Below, one piece after another: positions 1-49,378 of a stretch of 64,000 nucleotides of DNA (its first letter is position 1; every line of letters begins with the position of its first letter). The notes under the pieces are model-generated. The model saw only the letters and a program-made list of their open reading frames with translations. It ran no database searches and was not told the origin of the DNA. A program made the position numbers and the translations under genes. Location of the stretch: the NCBI GenBank assembly GCA_033675545.1, contig JAWDGP010002692.1:151001-215000 (forward strand), given 5' to 3'. The DNA is from Elysia crispata. Its lineage: Eukaryota > Mollusca > Gastropoda > Plakobranchidae.

Positions 1-2094
1 ACGAATGTTACATGCACACTTTTAAATCAAGCTTTGAAAGAGAGATATGCAACAGCCAAGACTCTACTTGAGTTTCAATTTCACATTAAAACTCTAGTCT
101 CATTAAACAGCACATGGGTTAGGTTTGAAATAATAGAATTTGTTTTAGATTTAATTCCAGGAAGAGATGAAATAAAATATCCACTAATAAAGACATCTTT
201 TATTTTTGAGTGCATGTTAACAAATATTTTAATATCCTAATGGAGACAAAAGAAATATGATGCTCATTTTTTGTAATTAAATAAAATGTCGATAAAATAG
301 GATTTGCTGAAATATAATTTTTCACATTTTTTTTTACAGTTTTAAGTAGTCAAACATCCACAAAAACAATAAAATAATTAAAATCTATTGGAATACTGTT
401 GAACACTCATAATGTTTAGAATGTTTATGACGAAAGAAATATTTCAGAGAGTCAAAAAAAAAAAAAAAAGAGTTACAAAGTTGCACTGACCATAGTTTCC
501 CACTACTGCTTTTACAAATGTAATTTTTTTTTTCCATCAAAAATTGTTGAAATAAAATGTTAACCCAGTTCTTTACTGAGTGCCTTTTGTATTGGGACCA
601 TTAAGATTCCACAAACCAACTTCATAAAATAAGTTTACAGAGCTTACATAAATCATCCCTTTATATTAGTTTGATCCCACAGCTCACAGAGGTAGCTAGC
701 TCAAGTTAATGTAAAGAAAATTATAGATACAAATAGCATCATCTATAATGCATCAACATAAAAAAAATATTTATTAAATATCAACAGCATATTTTTTTTG
801 CATAAAAAAGCATACACATACAGTAATCAAGGGGGAAAAACACAAAATAAAAAATCAAAGACATGCACATGTTGTGCTTACATTTGAGCACCTGAAGAAG
901 GGAAGAGCTCAAAAACCTAGAGCATATTACCTAGACATATTCAAAAGTAAGAAGCAACACTGATATTTACCTAGAAAATAGTCATTCATCATTAAATTCT
1001 CAACTCTCTCATGTTTTATTTAATTTTGTTGAGCTTTTTTTGACATATGATGGTCATAGTAGCTTTAGAATTCTTACTAAGAATTGATTAAGGGATAGAA
1101 ATTTAGGGAGCAGAAATTTTACCAACTACTATGGTAGTTGTTTTTTTTTTTAAATAAGAATACATTTCATGATCCATTACAATAATGAAAAATACCTTTT
1201 CTAAATCTTTCGACCAGCCTCTTAAATTGATTTAATTTTCTTTTGTTTTTTTTTCCAAATGAACTACTGCTTTTAAAGACCAGCAGTTAGCAAGTTTGCA
1301 TACAGTCTTAAAAGAGCAGCACAGTGCAGTCCTCTAAAATTTTTTTTAGGAGCAATTAGAATAGTTCAAATTATCAAATATTTTATTCAAACCTACTATA
1401 ATATGAAAAAAAAAAGCTATACTGGCATTCTTAAAACAGTACATTTGATGTTCAATGGTTTGAGCCATAAGACATTATCTACTAAATTAATGATCAGATA
1501 TTAGACTTTGCCTTATTCTGCATCAGCTGAGGCCTTTTGAAGGAAAGGAAGAGGAAAAAAAAATGGCTACAGTTGGACAGAGTCAAAATTTGCATCTTCT
1601 TCACGCTACATAAATGACTAAATTCACTGTAGCATAGGATTATAGCAAATATGTTATATCAGTGAATATAAGTAGTTTTTGCCTCATTCTATTTTCTAAT
1701 GTATGTCTTTATAAAAACATAAAAAGGAAAGTTTTAACAAGCAATTAGATGCTGAAGCAGAAAAAATTTCTCTAAATTGCATCTTAATGACCTGATGATA
1801 AAAGCCATTAGTTTGCCACAGAATTATCAGATCCAGATCATCACAACTGTAATTACCAAATTAATTTTGGAAGATCAACATTCAATGGTCATGAAACTTG
1901 AAATTCTACTGCAGACTAGTAATGAATGAAAAGATTTCATGTGAAAAAGTTGTATCATATAGTGACGTTAACGATATATAATGTGCTGGTGCTATGCTCA
2001 GTTTTAAATGTCTTTGATATTTTATCATTAAGACATTGCTGTGCCTGCCACATCTGTAGGAGACCAATTTAAATAAACATTAAACTGATTTCGA
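1..2094 (-). promoter_or_regulatory. RAD54L2 3' UTR and downstream sequence
   Basis: This AT-rich, non-coding stretch follows the stop codon. Candidate AATAAA signals on the minus strand lie at 1382-1387, 1015-1020 and 770-775. I cannot tell which is used or where the transcript ends. No second gene is visible. Confidence 0.4.
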
Positions 2095-34892
<32,798 letters not shown>

Positions 34893-34955
34893 GCTCTATA
34901 TCCAACTCTAACAACAACTGTTTAAGGGAGAGTGGATTTAATCAAATCGTTCTAT

Positions 34956-37330
34956 CTGAAATAAAATGAGTATAAAATTGAAATGTTTTAAGCCGTCAGA
35001 ACCAAAAGATTAAACTGGGCTTAAATTATTAATATAACTATGGAAAAGACCTGTACTTTTGTAAATTGGAGATGAAGTCCACAGAATTTTTTTTTTTAAC
35101 TATTGCACACTCTACTTTATAGATGCCTCTATTTTTGGGAATAAAAAAGTCATGGGTAAGGGATTGAGCTTTCAAACAGCTTTGGAATAAGAATCAATTT
35201 TTTTAACAAACAATCCAAGAAATACAAAATTATTAATGTTTAGGTTCTCTTGACCTTCAGAATCATCAGTGATCATAAAGATGAATGTTTTAAAAATGGA
35301 AAAGGAAAAAATGTTAAAAGGCATTGCAGGACAGTCAACCAAAGGAACCTATTGTTTGAGAATTGTTTGACGTTTGCGTTTATTGGAAATTTACAGAATA
35401 CATCTCTGAAAGCAGGCAAAGCATTAAGGAAAAGAAATCTGGGGACAGATATTGTGATCCATTCAGCTTTATCACAAGATAAGGTTATAAAACATGGATT
35501 GATCATTGAACTTAGACCAATTCTATATGAAATAAGAATGGAAGAAGCTCACAACTAAGAATTGTAAGAAAAAAATACCTAAACCGGACCAAACAAGTAA
35601 AAAAAAAACATGGATGCAAGGCAAGATAATGATTAATGAGATTGGTATCACAGGAATAGTGGCATTGTTAATATTATGATCTGCATAAATTTGAGATGTG
35701 GTTACAGAAGAGCGGCTATGACAAACAAGAACAATTCTTAATTAAAAATGGCTTTGAAGACGGGAAATAAAATTGCCCCGAACATGTATAAAGAGTTAAG
35801 TTGGAGTAAGTGCAGGGCTTAAAAACTGCATCTCAAGCAATCCCATCTCCTTAAAAAATGGAGTATGGTAAAACTGTAGTTTATCATAGATCTAAGAATT
35901 AAAAAAAAATTGTCTTGTCAATACTACAGGTCCGCTATTGTTGTATTGATAACAAATTTTTCTATTCATTGAATGAGCAAAGAAAAGAAAGGCTACCTAT
36001 ATTGATGGGATGAGCAGCCCTTAAATTGGCTGACACAGTGACAGTGATACTTGTGGCAATCTTAAGTTGAAGTTCTTTGAAAAGGCATGGGTTGTATTTT
36101 TGTTTTAACACTAGATCTAGTCCTACACAATTTTCTCCCACATGTATTCGACTCATCAGGAATGGTCTGAGTTTGCGGTATAGATCTAGATCTAGATAGA
36201 TCTGTAGACCAATCGGCCTACAGAAGGTTTTTACACTTAAAAGTTTCTCAACCAATGTAACCAATTAATGTTTGGTTTCAAATTTAAGAGATCTACTTCC
36301 ATTAATCTAGATCTAATTAATTAATATGATTCTAAAGATCTAGATCTCGATAGCCTATCTACATTTAGATCTAGATCTAGATTGAAATCTAGAATCTTGG
36401 TTCAAAAATAAAAAAAAAACTTAGCCTATAGAACCACTCATATGGATCCCATCAGGCGTTGTGAAGAGAAAAAAGATCGAGGATGTTAAACATTTCAGAA
36501 TGTCCCGGTGAACAATGATTACGTAAGATGGTTTACAAACGTACATGGCTTTCCGATACATTTCATCTTAGATCTGATCTAGATCTAGATCTAAATGTAA
36601 ACCAATCTTGATAGAGATCTAGAGTCTAGATTCTATCTAGATCTAGACCTAGACATCTAGATTCTAGATTTCGATTATCTAATTAACACATATCCAGATC
36701 TCATATTTGTTCAAGCTTTATACAAAATGTAGATTCTAGGTCTAATCTAGGTCAGATTATGCCACTCATGACATGGTTCGTTTCGCTTTCACCTCTCTTG
36801 ATCTGAATGTCTTGGATAGAAAATGCAAACCAGAATCACCAATGATCACGATAAAGCCGAATATGAAAATCAAGCTGTGAATGATGTCTCGGTTTCAAAT
36901 GTTAGATCTAGAAACTTACCTTCTTTCAGAGCTTAATGATTGAATAGAATACATTTATATCGCATTTGGTTAGATCTTTAAATATGTGACTTGACACATT
37001 TTACTTCGGGTTAGAATTATAGCGGTCTGAATCGCGAACAAAGATAAAGTGATTTTCCCCAGGACCTATCCCATTGAATGATAACAGTAGACTACACACA
37101 CAGTAAAGGGAATCCCCTGGGTCTTTGACTTCCGTTCCATCGATAAATGGAATTCTGGGATACCCCCTGTCGCCAGTCCGAGACACCACAAGTGACCTAC
37201 TTAGCTCTGAGGCCAGTCATTACAGGCGGCAAGGCCCACGGAGCGCTAATAATAGTACTAGAGAGCTGCCCATAAGCCAACGTTGGAAAGGTAAAGAGAG
37301 CGTGCGAAATAAAACTCAGGGCAAAATTCT
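34956..37330 (-). promoter_or_regulatory. RAD54L2: RAD54L2 5' UTR intron, probable non-coding exon 1 and promoter area
   Basis: The intron in the 5' UTR ends at 34956. A consensus donor AAGAAG|GTAAGT at 36919-36914 marks a likely untranslated first exon ending at 36920, so transcription probably starts between about 36950 and 37330. That stretch is less AT-rich than its surroundings and has several CpGs, but I see no clear TATA box. The intron also holds a TAGATC-rich zone (36,100-36,740) and a 102-codon open frame at 35250-35558 (+) that I cannot identify. Confidence 0.5.
36100..36740. repeat. TAGATC palindromic motif cluster
   Basis: Many copies of TAGATCTAGATC-like sequence are scattered here, with smaller groups near 14290-14335, 23340 and 40310-40330. 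The motif is its own reverse complement. Its role is unknown. Confidence 0.75.
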
Positions 37331-39540
<2,210 letters not shown>

Positions 39541-39542
39541 AG

Positions 39543-39881
<339 letters not shown>

Positions 39882-40479
39882 AAGTTTATACCATCTTGTA
39901 ACGAAATTCTATTTCGTGGCTTACTGGTTTATGTGACGACGATTAAACTTAAACTACCGTACATGTAGGTTTAGTCTATTTATCATTCACCACTTTCAAA
40001 TTCATAGATTCTGTAGTGTTTGCAGATCATCTTCGCAAAACATTTAACTTGCAATCTTTTTTTTTTTTTTTGTTACTGCACTTGACAAGATCCAATTTTC
40101 AATCTAGGTCTAAGTCTACCTAGTCTACATTTCAGATCACTCTCGTGGATCTAAGACTTCAGTAGCTGAACTCATAGTATTGTCGATAGATTTTTTTCCT
40201 TTCCATCCCTTTTTTTTATTTTACCATTCACTCACATTTTGATTATTTTCCGTTAATTGTAGCTGAGTAATAAAAAGACATCAGATTTTATTCAACTCTT
40301 TTCTAATCTAGATCTATATCTAGATCTAGATTTATTACAAAGTATATTTAAAGAATACAAAAAAGTGTCTTGCAAGCACTCCCAAAGCCACCATATTGGG
40401 AGAGAAAAACAATTCCTTGGTTACCAAAACGATTAGAAAGTGTTGGTCACCTAAGTCCATTAAAGCGATCGTAAAAATT

Positions 40480-40675
40480 TTAGGGTAGGCCTGAACCTAT
40501 CGTTAACGTGATCGTTAGCTCTCTTTAAAAAGTCCCCCCTAACGATAACCTAACGACCGGTCGTTAGCGAAAATGTGCCTTTTGAATACGTCGTTAAATT
40601 AACGCATGCGTTAGCCAGTTAACGACAACCTAACGATAGCGTTAAATTCTTCTGAATACGGGCACTAGAGCGACA
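40480..40675. mobile_element. CGTTA-rich palindromic cluster, possible MITE
   Basis: CGTTA or TAACG occurs more than ten times within 200 bp, including ACGACCGGTCGT and TTAACGCATGCGTTA palindromes. The right side ends GAATACGGGCAC, a type of end seen in some invertebrate MITEs. No target duplication could be fixed. Confidence 0.35.
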
Positions 40676-41969
40676 TTTTTCTCGCGCTAGCCGTTATTCT
40701 ATTACGTATTTATTTTAATGAACAAAGTCAGAAACTACAATACCCCTTCTTTATAAATTTTTTAAATTTAATTTATACTCTTAAAATTAATCGACACGTC
40801 GGGGTTTTTTTTTATTTATTTTATTTTATATTATCTTTTTTTTTTGGTTGGGGGGAGGGGAGGGTGTTCCTTACGAAACGTACAGCGCATCAGGTTCATT
40901 TTGAACGAAATCAGGCGTTGTTTTGCTAAATGCAGGGCACATCTTGGCAATGATAACCATTCCTTCAAGAACAGACCCTTATTGTCAAACTCGGGGCGAA
41001 GTTTTCGTCGCCTAATCAAGTACAAAAATTATTGTTCATATTTTTTATAAGAATGCAATAAGTAACTTAAGAAAGTAAAAAAGTAAAAAAAAAAAATCGG
41101 AAAACTGCTGCAGTGAAGATAAAATTAAAAGCATATTGGGGTTTTATTAAGCGGATTCTCCACCACATGTATACGCTGAAATAAACAATGAGTTAAGTAA
41201 AAAAAAAGATGTTTTAGGAAGCCCGATGCTCCTTGCAAATTTTATTTGTACGTACTTTAACGGTTTTAACGTCAAGGGAGACGAGTATTTCAAAATTTTT
41301 AGGGTGTTCAAGGCTTAAGAAGAAATAAAAAATACAAAAAGCTGCAAATGTGTCTGGTAGCTGAAGTACTCTTTTATTATTTGCTAAAAGTAGACCACAA
41401 CAAGGATGTCGCAGGCAGTTCAGCAGATCTAATTGTCTAACATTCACTAAAGGTCTGTGTGGACGAAGCGATCTGAAGCTAGAAACTCAACTCCACAAAA
41501 CGCTCTGACGTCACGATTGGGAATTCGATTTGTGGAGAGCAGCAAGTGTTCCAATTTTGTTGGTTTTTTTACTCGAAGCGATTAGCAGCAAGCTACAAAA
41601 ATATTTTTATCATGTGATCGTAGGTCAAAGGGTGCTTGGATACCAGTACAACTACTGCGTCCTCAAGCGATTGTGATTAAGACTTAGCAGGGATTATTTG
41701 CTCATAAAAGTGTAGCATATATCAACCAATGAAAAAGGTGAAGCGAAAAAGAAAAAGGGTTGTCTCTGTGCGTTCTTGGATAAAAGTATAGAACAAATGC
41801 ATATCAATTTTATCGCCAATCAATTGCTGAAGATTATTCAACCTTTCTTGATTTCTTTACTAACCTATTTTGAATGTTTTACCAATTGATTCAAATAATA
41901 ATATTGATTTCATCATTTAGACATGTGTTATTATTTTCTTCATCAAATCTAGATCTATCTGAATAAATT
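40676..41969. other. Intergenic sequence, nothing recognised
   Basis: Mixed AT-rich sequence with homopolymer runs. The short open frames have no recognisable product. Confidence 0.7.
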
Positions 41970-42800
<831 letters not shown>

Positions 42801-43186
42801 TAGAATAAAAAAAAACAAATGCTAAACTCTTGGGCACAACTCCATATAAGTCCAAGGATCCGTTGTACACACGGGTAAAAGATGGAATAAAATAACTTGA
42901 GGAGTAAGCAATCACCCAACTTGGACTTATGGACAAAGGGTACAAAATTCAAAATTATATTTAAACGTTTCGCCGAAAAATTGGCTTCATCACTATAGAC
43001 TAGTGGCAGTGACATTTTGTAATGTTTCTTGTGGAAATCTTTCCTACCGCTGGCGGCTTGATTTTGTTCGTTAAGCCTAGACTTTGATGGCCCCATGTCT
43101 TTATTCACAAGAAAAGAGATTGTCAAAGGAAGGGTAGCAAAAGGATGTGTTCGAAATTAAAACAAGGTTATCACATTAATTACCTG

Positions 43187-43188
<2 letters not shown>

Positions 43189-43274
<86 letters not shown>
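43189..43274. repeat. (GA)n microsatellite
   Basis: About 38 GA units followed by a short G run, intergenic. Confidence 0.95.
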
Positions 43275-46057
43275 AAAGGGAGATAGATGATTGTCTGGAC
43301 AACATATTGCTAGTAAAATTATTGGAGCTGAGGGTCCTTGGAGTTTAACCAAATTGTGTAAATATAATTAAAGAATACCAGGTACCAATCCACTTAAAGT
43401 AAAAAAAAAAAAAAATTGGTTAATTTTATCAATGCACCTTAATAATTATCACTTGTTAACACGGCTTTTTTTGTGGGGTTTTTTTGGTTAGTAATTACTT
43501 ACATCTAATTCTATGTGAAAACTAACTAAACCATATTAAAAAAAAGACAACTATGTCATAGCTTAGTAGGCCTACTTCTGCATTCACTTAGAGCTAGAGC
43601 TGAAAAGAATTGGGTTAGGCCGAAGCCTTTTCAACCTAAAATGCATCCTTTGGTTCAACAGCTCGGCCAGGACTCCTGGAGGTCATAATGTACATCTAGT
43701 CAACACACAGGGCAGAATTTTTAATTTTTTCGCAAAAAAAAGGAAAGAGACTGCCCTAGATGCCGGATTTCCGTTATAAAAGTCTAATTTTTTCGAAAGA
43801 ATGTTTTGATCGCGCGTTCCCACAGGAGAGACCCGCTGTGCTCGTCTTGCAAGAGCCATAGACAAGTGACGCCTCTAAGATAACATCAGGGGGGGAGTTT
43901 TCCATTTAGTATCATTATCCAAAGCAGATCTATTCCCACACTCTAAGTTAGTATATATTTCATTATAATGGTATTAAAATTCAAATGCAAAATGAATACT
44001 TGATAATTATCTTCTGGCGTTACATCAATTGTATTTATTTTTTTTTTTTTGAGTTAGAATGACTTATAATCTTTTGATTATAAGTGACTTTGGTTAACCA
44101 CAAGGTGCCACGTTGGTCAAGTTTGCAACAAGATTCATAATGAGTTTTAAAAATCATTATCAGTAGTATTCTAGTTTCTCATGCATACAATCCCTATTTT
44201 TCAGTTAAGCAAAGCAGAGGTTTACCAGGTATGAAAGAACATAAGGCATTGCTGCTTGTGACAAATCCAGCGCCCATGATATCTTTTTCTGAACGCATTA
44301 TCAAGATTTAGCCATTTGCAAATGCGTCTCATATGACGCAAAGGTTCATTGTGATTTTTTTTTCAGGGATACAGTTTTGATTATTAAGAGAATTTGTTTT
44401 CTATTAAGATTGATCCTACGCTGTTGATATTGATTATTTTTTTAATCTAACGTTTTCTTTCTTTAAAGTCTTGGGCTTTTTTCCTTTAAAAATATTAAAC
44501 TTTGACTTTCAGATAACTTTTAAAAATTTGCTTTTTTCCAACTATGATTTTCGATGGCAATTAGAGGATATGATGAGGTGAGCTACCTTTTGTATTTCTC
44601 TGCACATTCCCACCAAAGATTTGCTTTGTTGAAATTATCATGCACAGTGGAAAATGCAGAACATTGCCTACACTAGTCGAGACCGATACATTTTGAACCT
44701 CATTTTCCACATTCCAATCATGGTTATATCATGGTGCAGTCATTTAGCTTTCAATGTTTTATGTCGATACTTTTACAGCACCCCAGTATCCCCTGTCGTT
44801 TGAAATTTGTTCCATGTTTTTTTTTTTAGTCTACAGCATGTTACAATTTATGATCAGCGTAAATGAGTCGTTTCGTTTGGATCTTAACGTTTAAACGTTG
44901 CAAAAACTCTTCAATGTTGTAATTCTATTATTTGTAGCCACTTAACGTAATTTTTAAGCAAATTATCTTTAAAAAATTATTAAACATAACCAAAACCTTC
45001 TCTTCCTGTGCAAATGTTAGGTACAAGGAATAAATCTCTTTCCCTTCAACTGTTATTGATTGCTTAACTTTGATTTTTCTAATTCGGCTAGGGGACAGAT
45101 ATTTGGGTCATTTCCAGCATTAATTTCTATTTTAGAAAAACAATGTATGCTGCAGATTTATTTATTAAAAAGAATCAATTCTGTAAACTGTTCAGCATTA
45201 TTCATTTGAGTCCATAATAGTTACACTGGGAATATTGCAAATCTTTTATGAAGGGAAATAATTCCTTTGCTGATAATAAATCATTTTTATTTCCCTTCAC
45301 CAATGACTTCCCTAAGGAAAAGGAAGTAAGCAGTTTTTTAATTATGTGATTGTTTCCCTTGACCAATGACTGGTATAAGTCAATGTACGTCTAATAGTAT
45401 TGCATAAATTTTTTCTCTTTAATATCGTTTTATATAACAACAATGTTGTTTTACATTATAATAGCATGTTTTCTAGAGGCCCATTTAAATCAGGGCTTAC
45501 ATATCGAAGTCCATAAGACTTAGATGAAATGAGACGACAGTTAGGGTGAAGCTAGAGTAAAAAAAAAATGTGTAAGATAGTGACCCAAATGAATATGAAT
45601 AAAACATACAGTTCGTCTTTTCTAAACAAATTACTACACTTTTCGTGCCGATCTCTTTTGGATGTCGAGAAGCTACTCTAAACGAGGCTTATATTTGTTT
45701 TCGATGCCCGGAACCCAAATTTTCTATCATAGAACCTTATAAGATATTGTAACCTGTTTTAAATTTATAGGGAGAATTTTTTTTTTTCACTTCTCACTCC
45801 CGCCATAAGAAGTATTGATTATGATAAACAAATTTAACCAAAAATGTATGAAGTAAATATGTGTTTTGTCTTACTTCAGGCATCATTATATTTTTCCACT
45901 GCCCCCTCGCCCCCCCCACCCCCCTCTTACACACACACACACACACTCCTCGCTCGGTTATTTCTATTTTTGTTTCTTTGCCAGTCAGTGTAGTTATCTC
46001 TTTCTATATTTACTTGTCTGACTGTACCTCTCTCTCCCTTTCTCTCTTTCTCTACAT

Positions 46058-46060
<3 letters not shown>
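43275..46060. other. Intergenic sequence, nothing recognised
   Basis: AT-rich with poly-A/T runs. A short direct repeat (TTTCCCTT[C/G]ACCAATGAC) occurs near 45290 and 45352. No exon or element could be supported. Confidence 0.65.

Positions 46061-46125
<65 letters not shown>
46061..46125. repeat. (TC)n microsatellite
   Basis: About 32 units, preceded by degenerate TC-rich sequence and a short (AC)n near 45932. Confidence 0.95.
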
Positions 46126-46128
<3 letters not shown>

Positions 46129-47035
46129 GTGTCTACCTATCTATCTTAATGCACGTCTCTCTATTTTTGTAAGTAATAATAATAAGAATCTATACAATAG
46201 AGCAAGGTGAAAAATGAGGACCATCTAACCGAGAATTTCTAGACCATCTATTATCGTCAAATTTGGCATAAAATTTTAAAGTGCCCTGAAGATTGGATTG
46301 GATATTATTTTTCAAGAAAATGGAGTTTTTCGAAAATTTAAGGCATAAATTATTATTTTCGTAAAAGAAAAAGGTGATTATGCGAACTACTTCCAGTACG
46401 CACAGCTGGGCAGAGATGGCAGGAATGAAAATGAAAGTACGCATACAGTATAGGCAGCGGAAGATGTAAAACTATCTGAAATAGATGTAGATTTACATGT
46501 TATAGGTGAAATACAAGAACAACGAAAAAAGTTGCTTTGGCATAGATTCTAAATCTTGGGTCTAGATATTTACAGCAGCTAGACTAGATCTAGATTTTAC
46601 TTTTAGGCTCAGAATAATAATTCTGTTTAATCCAAATCGAATTACAGATTTTTTAAACCTTCAATATCATGTAGGTTTATTGACTGCACAGCTAATAATT
46701 TCGGCAAGGCCATCTTTTATGCACTTAATGCGAAAATTCACAGCTTTCTCATAAGCATTTAAAAAGATTTAAAAACAAGCTGGGAAAGTATAGAATTGGT
46801 CGATTTCTTTTATTTTAAAAGGATTTAAGTTTTGCACGTTAATTGAGTTTAGAATCAGAATTATCGAGATATCTAGATTTTAGGTAAAGATGGATAGGTG
46901 AAGGCATATATCTGGATCGTATAAGTAAAAGGATAGATATTAAGACCATTTATAAGCCTATTTAATACATGCACGTACCCCGGGCCCAGCAAATTGACAT
47001 TAGTGTCCCGTTCAGAGAACGGGGTTTTCAGTTTG

Positions 47036-47340
<305 letters not shown>

Positions 47341-49040
47341 TAAAAGTAATTAAACGTCATTCCCCATGCAATCGACGAACCCTCTCTTGCACATAAAAAG
47401 GCGCATTTTTCCTACAAAAAGATGTAATTGAAACACGACATAACTAAACCCTACAAACGGTCATCACCAGTGCTGCCAAGATACACACGATCAAATCATC
47501 CTAATCATCACCTCTGTGATTACCTCTATAACTACCACTACCACTATCTCTTCAACCATTGTTAAAACTGGGCGTTTAAGACATGGAGCACTACATACAA
47601 TGATGATAGTAAAATTCACACAAACAATCGTATTCAGGCAGCGTTTAAAAGATTTAATAATAAAAAATATGAAAACCACTTGATGGATATAAAACCTATA
47701 CAAATAGGAATAATGATTATCATAAGAAATTACAATAAATACTCTAAGTCACATGATAGAAACACTTCTATGGCTCAAGGAGGTCGGAGTTTTGAACCGT
47801 TGATTGTAAGTCCTCTGTTGTCCTTCCGCTGCTCTGTCTTGCAAGACACGATCATGGCCGTTTCCTCAGTTCATATCGATTCTCCATTCGTTAAAGCTAA
47901 AAACACACTCACACCATGAGCAGAGTCTAATCACAATCTACGCGAGGCTGACTCTAAGGTTATTTAAAAAATCAAACTCTCGAATTAACCCTTACATACA
48001 ATCAAAGCTCAAGCATTCTAACAATATCATTACTATTTTTATCTTATCATCATTATCATCATCATCATCATCATTATCATCATCATCATGATCATCATCA
48101 TCCTTATAAATATCAACATTTTTATCAATCATTAATTAATCTCAGTATGTGAGTCCTCGCGAAGCGTAGAATCATGACTGATTGAAGCCTTTAAACACAA
48201 TACACCTCGAGCAAAATCATGATTTAATTATTCATCGCGTGATGATTAGGCCTAACTGTAAAAAAAAAAAGGATTATTCTGAGTTTGTTTGCCATTAGCA
48301 ACATCTCAAGACAAATCGCCAACTGTCACTATTTTGATATTTTCGTGTTCAATCTTTCTAAAACTGACCGCCCGAATCACCAGATACAGACCGAGTGGTA
48401 AATTATAGATCAGAAATTTAGTGGTAGCTGGGAAAATGGCCAGGCTCTGGGGTGACTTCATTCCAACAGAGCATTACCTGGAGATGACTATTGTTCCAGT
48501 CCAAGTGCACATGTAACCACAATGAATGAAGCCTCATCAGGTAAATGGTTTATCACGAGCTTCACAGCAACAGCGCTAGTCCATTCTCTGATTGAATGCG
48601 GCGCCCAGCTTGGTCCTCAAGCTTTAATTATCTGACTGAAACAAATCCGGGTGCCGATAGACAGACCAAGGCTCTTTTTAGATTTCATTAAACGAATGGA
48701 TATGATTTCATGCGGCTATAAAGATTGGTCTCGTGTTTATATATTGCCATGACTCAGTCTTGTGCAATTTTTAGCCTTAGGGCTCCGTTCTATCTTGGCA
48801 TTTATTTCTATACGGCTGTTACAAAAGTTTTCGGGTCCGTGAGCATATATGTTTGCGTATTTAACCTAAAATCCGTCTTATAAATTATAACAAAAAATTC
48901 AGGGAATTTTTTTCTTCACTTGATCCAGATAAAATTAAATTGAGAACACACAAAAAATCATACGATACGGAACTAGCTATAGATCTCAGTGCAATTATAG
49001 AGATTATCCCACAAAGGAAAGGGATAGCGAAAGAAATACA

Positions 49041-49046
<6 letters not shown>
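47341..49046. other. Intergenic sequence, nothing recognised
   Basis: No supported gene; it contains the short (ATC)n at 48045-48105. Confidence 0.65.
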
Positions 49047-49136
<90 letters not shown>

Positions 49137-49255
49137 CAGACAGACAAACAGACAGAAAGACAGACAGACAGACAGACACAGAGAGAGAGACAGAGAAAGA
49201 GAGACAGAGACAGAGACAGACAGACAGACAGACAGAGAGAAAGACAGAGAGAAGA
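49047..49255. repeat. (GA)n plus degenerate CAGA repeats
   Basis: Perfect GA to about 49131, then GACAGACA-type repeats. It directly adjoins a SINE fragment on its right. Confidence 0.93.
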
Positions 49256-49289
49256 AACGAGGGTGAGAGAGAAAAAAAGAGGGTATCCA

Positions 49290-49378
49290 ACCTTACCACC
49301 TGACTGAAGCAGACAGAGATTGTACCCGGACCCCATAATCCTCATTCCAACATTCTAACGACTGACCATCTGATAGTG
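49290..49378 (-). mobile_element. tRNA-derived SINE fragment
   Basis: In reverse complement it reads GATGGTCAGTCGTTAGAATG (A-box region), then GGTCCGGGTACAATC (B-box-like, one change from GGTTCAATC). The CT-rich array follows on its 3' side, as a SINE tail or as a later expansion. Confidence 0.5.

Noticed and set aside
35250-35558. 102-codon frame on the plus strand in the 5' UTR intron
   Set aside because: No recognisable domain, splice sites or homologue; kept only as a note in the promoter entry.
45290-45372. Direct repeat CCAATGAC as a possible element
   Set aside because: Too short and without boundaries; mentioned only in the intergenic entry.
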